From contig OY978099.1 of NCBI GenBank assembly GCA_963854735.1, positions 1,736,001 through 1,800,000 of the forward strand: a stretch of 64,000 nucleotides of DNA, written 5' to 3'. The notes beneath the pieces are model-generated. The model was not told the origin of the DNA. It made no database searches and saw only the letters and a program-made list of their open reading frames with translations. This DNA comes from Marvania coccoides (taxonomy: Eukaryota; Chlorophyta; Trebouxiophyceae; Chlorellales; Chlorellaceae). The position numbers were made by a program, and so were the translations under genes. Shown here piece by piece: positions 10,323 to 18,668 of this stretch (positions are counted from its first letter, which is position 1; the number at the start of each line of letters is the position of its first letter).

Positions 10323-10795
10323 TTTCCAGATTATCCCTAAATTAATACCTCCCATTAATCATTCAGCAAGTCAGAATAGTTATTCCATTTTCATAATTAT
10401 TCCAAATTCGTTCGTGATTCTTATATTTCTGCACCGCTCCTTCCCCGCCGCACTCTCTTCTCCTTACCGCTTCTTGTTTCCCCTCCCACCCACTCGCCCC
10501 TGCCGTTTCTCCTCCAGTCCGCTCGCCCCAAGTGCTCCACCAGGTGCACCTCTACACCAATGTTGTAAGGATGCATGGGAAGATGGCAAAGGTGAGCTGT
10601 AAATAATGGGTGGTGGGGAGGGCGATTGGCATAGTAGGTGTCTCCCAGTGGGAGAGCAAGAAATGAAAGTAATCCGAAGCTAGCGAAGACCGGAGGAAGA
10701 GCGGCAATGTCGAAGCGGTCAGCTTCGATTATAGAGAGAGAAGAAAAGCTCTTTCTCCACAGACAAGCCACGTAGAAAGCTCCCGTTGACAAAAG
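10323..10795 (+). repeat. About 470-bp dispersed repeat, copy 1 (partner at 63130-63660)
   Basis: The two copies share order and sequence in the same orientation: TTAATACCTCC, ATTAATCATTCAGCAAGTCAG, a pyrimidine-rich block, GGTGCACCTCTACxC, a GGATTCATGGAAAGAtGG-like block, GTGTCTCCCAGTGGGAGA, AGAGCGGCAAT and TCGAAGCGGTCAGCTTCGAT, then CAGACAAGC. Two internal inverted repeats (TCTCCCA/TGGGAGA and TCGAAGC/GCTTCGA) could form hairpins. No shared reading frame survives between the copies, so it looks like a non-autonomous element or a structured non-coding sequence. Confidence 0.75.
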
Positions 10796-10982
10796 GGTCA
10801 AACTCTCTCTCTCCCGGCTACAGAATCATGCTTAAACGATCCACAATGGAAAAATCGTACCAATAATTTGGACTGCGCCAGCCGACTTTGGCCATCACAA
10901 GGCACAAATGCACTCTATGAAGAGTACTGAAGCTGCCCAAGTTGGACATCAGTATATATTTCATTACCAATATAACATTGCT

Positions 10983-11439
10983 CTATGCTAGTCTCCAAGC
11001 ATCCTCTAAAGACCAATACTCTTTGCGCCGCAACGCATCAAAGTCACAATAGTATATATCTTTTCGAGGGGCGTCATTACACTTTTGAAAACATCGGTTG
11101 TTCAAAACCTCAGATCTTATAGCAGTCGATTCCTCGATTTTGTTGCAAAAACTATCAGGTCTACAAGGAAGAAGAGAGCACTCTTCACCAATAGCTGCTA
11201 GGGGCTGCCCTGCGGCCATTAACCTTTTGTGCCCAATCACTCGATCTGCATGCAAAAGATTGCAAAAGAATGAGAACCATACTGTTGGATGATTTATGTT
11301 GAGGTGAAATGACACAAATTTGGCCTTAAGGTTTATTAAAAAATAAAATAATAAATGAGCACTGAAAAATAAATTGGCACCAAGTTAACCTACCTAGCAG
11401 AACATGCAAGAAAAATAGCAAAGCGATTCGAGTTTTCAT
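10983..11439 (-). CDS. Small secreted six-cysteine protein, member 1
   Basis: Two exons on the minus strand. Exon 1 (11439-11394) encodes a signal peptide, MKTRIALLFFLHVLL, and ends CTAG|GTAGGT. Exon 2 (11245-10983) follows a GCATGCAG acceptor and keeps frame, giving about 102 residues. The mature part has six cysteines spaced C-x4-C-x5-C-x17-C-x3-C-x10-C and ends with EYWSLEDAWRLA. Member 2 on the plus strand at 11769-12193 has the same exon structure, cysteine spacing and C-terminal pattern. I do not recognise the family; a secreted disulphide-stabilised protein is a safe description, its role is unknown. The two genes are head to head, about 330 bp apart. Confidence 0.75.
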
Positions 11440-11768
11440 TCCAAAATATCAATAGAAAAATAATGAATGAGACAAATGGGGTATCTAATAATGGGAATAG
11501 CTTGCGCAGCTGCAAGTCGTAACGCAGTTTGATTTTCAATAGAACCTGAAATCATTCCATGTTAAAGTAGCGCTATTTTATATAAATTGGGGGGGCGCGT
11601 TATTTTTTTCCCTCGTTTTGTTGTCGACTTTAATTTATCATCGGCCAAAGCAAACAGTAGTATTCAAGCAGCAGTATTCATTATCCAGTCTTCAAATTCC
11701 CCAGTAAATCAAAAAAATGCGCGCGATCTGAATATGCTTGGTATATCGATATACCAGATAGATATCTG
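11440..11768. promoter_or_regulatory. Shared 329-bp divergent promoter region of the two cysteine-rich genes
   Basis: The two start codons face away from each other across 329 bp of AT-rich DNA. Facing the plus-strand gene there is TTTTATATAAATTGG at about 11576-11590, a TATA candidate about 185 bp before its ATG. The arrangement suggests coordinated expression; this is inferred from layout only. Confidence 0.4.
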
Positions 11769-12193
11769 ATGAATATAATAAATCAAAGGCTCATTTTTGC
11801 CAGTTTGGCTCGTGCATTTTGTCTTCTACTTCTTTTGCTTATTATCCCTGCAGTTGTATGTGGTAAGTGTTTGTCTATCTTCTTTTATCGCCTTAGTGTT
11901 TCATCTTTTGCCTTTTTTAATCACTTTTTAGTTTTTTATTGTCTTGAAACATTCCCCCTTCTGCAGAGACGACAAATCTTGCCGGCATTGGAGAAGACTG
12001 CTCTCATCGAAACTGCATTCCTAATAGCTGGTGCAATAAAGCCAATTATAAATCTGAAGACCAGGCCTATCTCGACAATAGGTGTTATGAGCAGTGTGGG
12101 ACTCGTCCACGGAGAGAGATTTATTTCTGCGATGATACTCCTCAAGGCCCAGAAGAGTATTGGTCAATCGATGAAGCCTACCGCATGCCCTGA
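11769..12193 (+). CDS. Small secreted six-cysteine protein, member 2
   Basis: Exon 1 (11769-11862) encodes a signal peptide with a LLLLLLIIPAVV core and ends TGTG|GTAAGT. Exon 2 (11967-12193) starts after CTTCTGCAG and stays in frame, giving about 106 residues. Six cysteines are spaced C-x4-C-x5-C-x16-C-x3-C-x10-C and the end reads EYWSIDEAYRMP. Shared positions with member 1 include GE(E/D)CS, CNK, NRC, PR(K/R)(D/E)IY(Y/F)CD and EYWS. A TATATAAA-like sequence lies at about 11578-11585. No function recognised. Confidence 0.75.
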
Positions 12194-12556
12194 ACTTGCT
12201 CAACTTTCACATCAAACTGTTCAATATAGTTCACCATTAAATACCTCTTTTCAGCTGAGTTCCAATATTAGCTAAATAGCAGGCACAACTTCGATGCTGC
12301 TAAATTTATAATGGCATATATTAATAAATAATAGGACAATTATTTTGTTAGCTGGTGCTTTAATCCCTTCAGTCAGATTCAGGGGGTCAGGACCTGCCTC
12401 AAGGTTCCCAATAATAATGCAATAAATGCAACATTTTTCCTGTCCATTAATAACATAAATGAAGGCAATATAACTATATTTCTTGTTTGTTATGATGGGC
12501 CAGTAAAAGTAAAATAACGTATTTTTGAATGTGCTTGCCCCTGAATAACTTTTTGT

Positions 12557-14326
12557 TTACAAATAAAACTTGCAAAAATGGAACCTTTTGGGCAGTGCAA
12601 TCAAATCGGTACTCCATATGTCTATCGAATTTCTGCCTTTACTTTCAAACACGAGATGTTTCTCTTTTTTTTTTGCTCGTTCAGATGTATCACAATGATT
12701 GTGAAATGCATGCATATCATAGCATGGGTTGTGCACAACGTATTTTGCTGCTTTAAGTTCATGAATAAGCATATTTTCAGCGCCTAGCTGGTTTGGAAAA
12801 AATGCCAGGTTCGAAATATTCACGTTCAAGGGAGCCACGAATATGAATACATCATGCGAATTATAATACGTTTCGCAAAAATTCATGTAAAAAAGTTCAC
12901 CAGTGGATTTAGTGCCTCCAGAGCTAGTGGTGGGACAATATGGAGATGGTTGCCGAGATAACGCCAATGCCATATTTGCTTCAGGATGCTCTAATAGAGA
13001 GTGTGCGCATGATATACTACTGTCAAAATACACGTCTGCATGCGTCATAACAATGATTTTACCAGGATAGCGTTTGTTGGTTAAGGAAACTAGATCTTCG
13101 TAACGAGGCTGAGTCATAACACGCACTATCGACACCGCAAGGGACAAGGGAAAATGCGGGGATAACAACTGCAAAAAATTCGGCATTTCATTTCCATCTT
13201 CAAGTAATAGGCAGATATCGGTGAAAATACCAAGTTGCAAATTAAAGACAAACGCCTGAATTAGCTCATCTCTGCGTTGTTCAGAATACTTCAATACAGG
13301 TGGAAACACTGTCAATAATACCATTTCCTTCGTTTTTTTGCTGTTTTGAAGACTCTCAATTGACTTTTGTCGCTGGAAATATATATTGTATACATGCAAT
13401 GTGTCGAGAGGGGGAAACAGAAAAAGGAATTCTGGGGGGTTGTGGTCATTTACATGAATTAGCTTGGGCCGAAATTTAATATTGAGGTCTTCCGCAGTTG
13501 GCTTCACTAGAAAATTTATACCAGGCTCGGCGTGATGTGTTGCAAGTGATAGACGGTTGGGAAAGTTGGTGTATACCATAAACAAACCCTGAGCATGCAT
13601 CATTTTTATTAAATATTTTTTCCAGCTGAAGTGCTTGCTCCATATATTTGATTGTGAGTTTGGAATCAAAGGGTCCCCCTCGAATGTATCAACATAATTT
13701 AAAAAGTTTTCCCATGCTGTTGGTAGGTAAATAGCGCCCCAGGATTGCGGTTGCTGGTAAATAAATGGGGCATTTTTCGTGGCAAATGATACTGGGGCGC
13801 CAATTATTTCATTATGTAGCTCATGGAAAAGAGAAATTCCAACCATCTTTTCTTTTATTGCTTTTGGGGCGCCGTACCAATAGTTGCGTATAGCATTTTC
13901 AGCGAAATTAAGGGCGTACGGGGACACCTCGAGGTCGTCTTCTAAGAATATTGCGAATTCATGGGGGTTTCCAGCATCCCATGCCTGCAGTATACTCTGC
14001 TTTAATCCCATATGCGATTTAGCTTCATGAATGGTAACTGGACCGTGCATTGAACTCAAACCGCGTAAAAAACTGCCATAAGCAGCATGGGCCATGATGG
14101 AAGCATATGGATCAAAGTCCCACATAATATGGATTTCGACTTGAGCCTCCTCTGGGCTTATGCAGCTCTCAATTGAGTCCCACAGGCGTTGGAAGGAAGA
14201 TGTCCTATTCAAGGTAAACAGCACGAGACGCAAGGAAATATTTTGCGTACGTAATGTGAAAAAATACGCAAAAACATGAACGACAATTCCTATCCCCAAA
14301 ATTATCCGAAGCCATTTTAACCACAT
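12557..14326 (-). CDS. Two-domain GT-A glycosyltransferase, type II membrane protein (family A paralogue)
   Basis: 589 residues, one exon. A short N-terminus and anchor (LRIILGIGIVVHVFAYFF) lead into LVLFTLNRTSSFQRLWDSIES, matching the 7157 gene. FLEDDLEVSPYALNFAENAI holds the EDD metal site, and YQQPQSWGAIYLP and MVYTNFPNRLSLATHHAEPG are also conserved with the paralogue. The C-terminal half has YEDLVSLTNKRYPGKIIVMTHADVYFD, where ADVYFD replaces SDIYFD, and ALSRQPSPYCP. The end (FHFCKFYL) matches FLFCKFYY. The pair is inverted relative to each other with the cysteine-rich gene pair between them. Codon use is AT-rich. Confidence 0.75.
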   Translation of the reverse strand: MWLKWLRIILGIGIVVHVFAYFFTLRTQNISLRLVLFTLNRTSSFQRLWDSIESCISPEEAQVEIHIMWDFDPYASIMAHAAYGSFLRGLSSMHGPVTIHEAKSHMGLKQSILQAWDAGNPHEFAIFLEDDLEVSPYALNFAENAIRNYWYGAPKAIKEKMVGISLFHELHNEIIGAPVSFATKNAPFIYQQPQSWGAIYLPTAWENFLNYVDTFEGDPLIPNSQSNIWSKHFSWKKYLIKMMHAQGLFMVYTNFPNRLSLATHHAEPGINFLVKPTAEDLNIKFRPKLIHVNDHNPPEFLFLFPPLDTLHVYNIYFQRQKSIESLQNSKKTKEMVLLTVFPPVLKYSEQRRDELIQAFVFNLQLGIFTDICLLLEDGNEMPNFLQLLSPHFPLSLAVSIVRVMTQPRYEDLVSLTNKRYPGKIIVMTHADVYFDSSISCAHSLLEHPEANMALALSRQPSPYCPTTSSGGTKSTGELFYMNFCETYYNSHDVFIFVAPLNVNISNLAFFPNQLGAENMLIHELKAAKYVVHNPCYDMHAFHNHCDTSERAKKKEKHLVFESKGRNSIDIWSTDLIALPKRFHFCKFYL

Positions 14327-16358
14327 CGATGGAAAAGGGTTTTTACGTTGATTTTTTCAGTATGGCTTTTCTGCGTTATTCTAATAATCGATCGTTAAAA
14401 TTCCATGGAGAATGCAATGATGAATTATAATAACATACATGCTAGCAGCGCTGCTGATGGAAACGGAACGAAAAATAGCGAAAAGGAACCAGCGCGCCTC
14501 AATTTGATAGAAATCTGTTAAAGAACAAAAAAGGTAAAGAAAAAGGTTAAGCAAAGATAAAAATTGAATCATAAGATCTTACTTGAGTGCTGCAGTGGTG
14601 TAGAGCAGCGAACTAATTGTTAAAATTGAATGTAGCATTGCCGGACTCTCTACAATGCCCCGATAGCATGGAAAATTCAATTGAAATATGTTTCCAGAAC
14701 AAATACAGGAATAACAATTAGAACCATTTTTTTTTTCCCGAGTTATTGTCAAGTCTCGTATGTACAAATCTGTTTAACGCGCACAAAGAGATGAACCGCT
14801 CTATCTCTAGGTGGAAAGAATAGCCGGGCTTGACTGTGTTTTTTGACAAGTGGGGAGTGCCCCCCGGAGGTTGAGCTGCGGCAGGCCGGATCTGGGGATC
14901 CCAAAGAGAAGGAAACTCCTTCCTTGATCTGAGGCCAAGCCGGTGCGATAACACATGTCAACTCCCAGCCTAACTCGCCAAACAAACAAGTTACCCCCCT
15001 GGGGATAACTTGTTTGTTTGTATATCTAAAGAAATGGCAGTGAAAATGCGCTCAAGTACAAAGAATTAAGTAAAACTAATTAAGTAAATCTCAAAAAGTC
15101 TAAGTCACTGCGCTCGGGAGGGCTAGTGGCTTTACGGGTCCTGATAAACTTGCCATTGTAGTTGAGCATGTGGTGCTGCAACTCGACGAATCTTTTTTTT
15201 TGTTTTGGCATAGAAGGGTGAGCCCCATGACGGGGAACAGGTCGGTGGTGAGAGATGATGGCCTGCATCCTGAATAGTTCATGGCAATAGGGAAGATGAC
15301 AACCACCCAGCCTTGTTGGCGTAGCCGTTCTGCATGGTTTTTTCATGCTGTTCGAGTTTTTTCTTGATATTTATACGACCTTTCCGTCACCGCAGTAGCC
15401 AGACTCGGCGAAGAAGAAAGTCTTCCTACCGCGAGGTGGGGCAGCTTGATTGAAAGCAGCACTGGTGTTGGGAACACCGGGAACAATTGCAGGCTTGCTT
15501 CTATGGTCTTGTGGCGCTGGGGGAAACAATTGAGGCATAATTTACGCTGCAAACCCAGCCAAAAAAAGGGCGCCGATTCTGCCCACTTTCCAGCCCCCCC
15601 AAGCAAAAAAACAGAAGGCAATTGTTACGAAATCAAGGCGTTTAATGCTATGTTTGTGATGGAAGAGACCAAAGGCATGAGGCGAGGGAGTGAGGTCGAC
15701 GAGGTAGCTGCGATATACAATAGACTAAGTCAGCATCCCAATTTGCATTTTGATGGTGCAAATCAATCGGCAGTCCCACATTTCAATAAAAATTTATTAA
15801 TAATTAAATATAAAAATATGCTGTTTTTGCTTTTTGTTGAGCTGGCCTTCTCAAGCTGGGTATGGGGCGCCCAGCCCCAGCCCAACTATCGTTCTATATC
15901 CGGCGCATGCACTGCAATTGTTTGGCAGTGGCGGTATCGTGCTGGCATGCATTTCCTAAATCCCACAAGGCTTAAATAGTAATCCAACATCTGCAAGCTG
16001 TTTTTTTAATGCTTTAAATGCGCAATTGGCATGGGATCGCCCAAAATTCTCAATGTGCCCAAAGCTAGCCAACGACATCCTCAACTATCGATATTTCAAT
16101 CTAGTATTATAGCGACGGGAGTTTCTGAAGTAGCTTTGATAAATAACTAAATATAAAAATTAAATACGTTAAAATAAAAAAAGAATATAAAACCAAAATA
16201 TAAAAATTAAATACGTTAAATAAGACAGGATAAAAAACAGTTCGAAAGGGGAGGGAATCACTGAACCTCGTAAGCAAAACTTACGTTTTTATTGAGAGAA
16301 AAACGTTGAACGCATGTCTTTCTACCATACGTATACATGTACTTTGTACTGTTTATTT
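14327..16358. other. AT-rich intergenic region without a supported gene
   Basis: About 2 kb between two transferase genes. It contains a GC-richer patch at 14800-14960, the strong hairpin at 14979-15020, and frames of up to 177 codons (15446-15979 plus strand) that lack recognisable motifs and shift composition inside. From about 16140 to 16220 there is a repeated AT-rich word, ataaaaattaaatacgttaaa, seen twice. No gene can be supported. Confidence 0.4.
14979..15020. repeat. Perfect 15-bp inverted repeat with C/G-rich loop
   Basis: CAAACAAACAAGTTA (14979-14993) is exactly complementary to TAACTTGTTTGTTTG (15006-15020). The 12-nt spacer, cccccctgggga, can itself pair C against G, so almost the whole 42 bp folds. 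It lies between genes, about 650 bp upstream of the 12557-14326 gene's start; it could be a cruciform, an element end or an RNA hairpin. Confidence 0.85.
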
Positions 16359-18338
16359 TTAACTTGTTATAGACAAAATACCTTGTGAATTTATATCTTC
16401 TCGCAGTGCTTCCAATCGCTGAGTATCACAATCAACTTCATGGCAGTTACCATGATCAGAGGAGCGGCGCATTGCTTCTACATGAGCTGAGATTTCATCA
16501 AGGTCCCTCGCCAAGCGTGAATTCGCTTGGCATGTGTATGGGGGAATGATGGGCGAAGGGAAATCTTCTGTCAATGCCAAAAAACCGTCAAACGGACTCC
16601 ATGAAATTCTGTCTTTTTGATAATGCCATAAAAAAGCGCCAATAAAGTTGAAATCGGAAAATGTGCGACGAAGCAGTTTATCATTTGAACTTTGCTTTTC
16701 AAAGTCCATTTCAGTCGGAATGCGAGTCTTCAAAAAGTCTATAACACTTGCATGGTACCTGTTTCTTAAATGCGAACGTGCAGCAGCATAAATCTCTCGG
16801 GGGAAGAGGTGCTCTTTTGAGCGTGAGAAGTCATAAGCAACATCCTTCCCAATTGCTTCAGATGTCCCCTTTTGCCAAAAACTTGCATTAATAGGGAGAT
16901 TGCTATAATAATCGTATTCTAGCACGGGCTTTCCTCGCCAGAAAAGATCACGGCGCAAAACTTTCCTAAAAAATATTACGTCAGAGTCCAGATGGAAGAT
17001 AAAACGGCCTTTGCAGTATCTGTCCGCATTCAACTTGCTATACTTTTGCTGCAATCTTCCAGTAGAAAATATATTAGGTTCGAGGTGAAGGACGGCATTG
17101 TATCGCTCGGGCCAATCAGCAAATGTCGTTTCATCTTCTTCAGGCACAACCACAACTAGTTCTTTCGCATTTGGCATATGTTTTTGGGCAGTTTCGATGG
17201 CTACTTCTGCAAAAGGAGCATCAGCTGCATGCGTACGCAACATTATGCTGATGTCATCGCCTGGGAGAACTCCATCATCCCAAACTACCTCAAAAAGAGA
17301 AGTAGAATTCTGAAATTTTGCATCATACATTATTTTGCCTGCCGAAATTGGAGATCCGTGCACGAAATATATCTCCTTGCTTTGACGAGCAAATCGCAGG
17401 TGGCGATCGCTCATGCCGAAGCTGTAATGAGCAATAAAATCGGAATGCTGAAACTTGCGCCGAAATCTTTGATATAACCGCCAACTGTAGGGGAATGCAT
17501 GCAGTACTCGCCAGATGGAGATATCAAATGGCTTCCAGAAATGCCCAGGAGGTTCATATTCAATGGTAACCTCTAAAAAGCGCGTAAAATCGGGATCTCG
17601 AATATTGTATAAAGCGTTTCCATTGATATGCGGCACCCAGTCATTATTAGTTCCGGCCAAAACAGCAGCATCTAGACCTGCACCTTTCAGCATACTCCCA
17701 CGGATCCAAAAATCTGCCGTTGAAGCTTCATCTACTAGACAATCGACCCACAGAGGTTTAAGAGGAATAACATCCCATTCTACCCAGAAGAAACTATCGT
17801 ACGATTCGCGAAAAGATTGCAAATGTTCAGCACGATAGAGCGCAAAGAACATGTTGCTTGGGCCAGCTGGATATTCGTCTTCAGCTGGTGTGAGCCTGGC
17901 ATTCAGCAACGTCACATGGGAAAAGCAGGATCCGTATTTGGTAAATAACGGCAATGAAAGAAGGCGGGACAGGAATGCATCTGATTGGAATGATGGGTCT
18001 TCTACGTTTTGAAGGATGTGGATGGCAATCTGCCCAGAGCTCGCTTCTGTGCAAGGACTCCCGAGATCTGCCCAGTTCGCCAATGAACGAATGAGCAGTG
18101 AGTGATTTCGAACGGTGAAGGGAAATACCACAGCTAATTTAGTTTCAAAGGGTATGGGCATTCTATTTTCCGAAATATGTCCAAAAGAACTCTTGATTAC
18201 TCTGTAGAAAACCAACGCAGAGAGCAAACCAATTAAAGCTACCGAAAGTCCATTAATTATGATTCCCTGGTTTGTCTGGCTCCTGCGTATCCCTCGGGAG
18301 ACGCCTTTGAGCAATGGCTTCTGCGGGAAAAAAATCAT
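16359..18338 (-). CDS. Two-domain glycosyltransferase, type II membrane protein (family B)
   Basis: 659 residues, one exon: anchor at about residues 26-46 (IIINGLSVALIGLLSALVFY), then a first domain beginning LAVVFPFTVRNHSLL with a metal-site candidate in FFWVEWDVIPLKPLW. A second GT-A-like domain starts around residue 370 (DISIMLRTHAADAPFAEVAI), with YCKGRFIFHLDSDVIFFRKV giving a clear D-S-D (DXD) motif. The protein aligns along nearly its full length with 27628-29691. The likely place is the Golgi membrane with two active sites or one active and one structural; donors are unknown. The retroelement at 18.5-23.0 kb ends about 150 bp upstream of the start, so its promoter region has been disturbed or replaced. 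Confidence 0.75.
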   Translation of the reverse strand: MIFFPQKPLLKGVSRGIRRSQTNQGIIINGLSVALIGLLSALVFYRVIKSSFGHISENRMPIPFETKLAVVFPFTVRNHSLLIRSLANWADLGSPCTEASSGQIAIHILQNVEDPSFQSDAFLSRLLSLPLFTKYGSCFSHVTLLNARLTPAEDEYPAGPSNMFFALYRAEHLQSFRESYDSFFWVEWDVIPLKPLWVDCLVDEASTADFWIRGSMLKGAGLDAAVLAGTNNDWVPHINGNALYNIRDPDFTRFLEVTIEYEPPGHFWKPFDISIWRVLHAFPYSWRLYQRFRRKFQHSDFIAHYSFGMSDRHLRFARQSKEIYFVHGSPISAGKIMYDAKFQNSTSLFEVVWDDGVLPGDDISIMLRTHAADAPFAEVAIETAQKHMPNAKELVVVVPEEDETTFADWPERYNAVLHLEPNIFSTGRLQQKYSKLNADRYCKGRFIFHLDSDVIFFRKVLRRDLFWRGKPVLEYDYYSNLPINASFWQKGTSEAIGKDVAYDFSRSKEHLFPREIYAAARSHLRNRYHASVIDFLKTRIPTEMDFEKQSSNDKLLRRTFSDFNFIGAFLWHYQKDRISWSPFDGFLALTEDFPSPIIPPYTCQANSRLARDLDEISAHVEAMRRSSDHGNCHEVDCDTQRLEALREDINSQGILSITS

Positions 18339-18668
18339 TGCAGTGGACGAAACAGGCGAAAGAGAAAAGACACCCCCATGTTTTCAAAATTATATTTCTA
18401 AATGTCTAAAAAAAAACAAAAAAAAACGTGATGAAGGGAGCAAACGATGATATTGATCGCATGCTTAACAAATTAAAATGCGCTGTTATGAAAATGAAAA
18501 TGAAAAACGCAAAAAGCGTGGCTAAAGGGATACTCCGAGGAGGCCCTTCGTTAAATGCACCGCACGCTGCTGTAAAAACGCCGCTGATCGCTGCTTGCTC
18601 TGCTCGCACACCTGCCGCAATGCCGCATTTATGTACAGTTAACTTGGGGGAAATATCTCGAGGCTGAT

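Noticed and set aside
15446..15979. 177-codon plus-strand frame
   Set aside because: Composition and style change inside the frame, with no motif, no upstream signal and no paralogue; likely chance in intergenic DNA.
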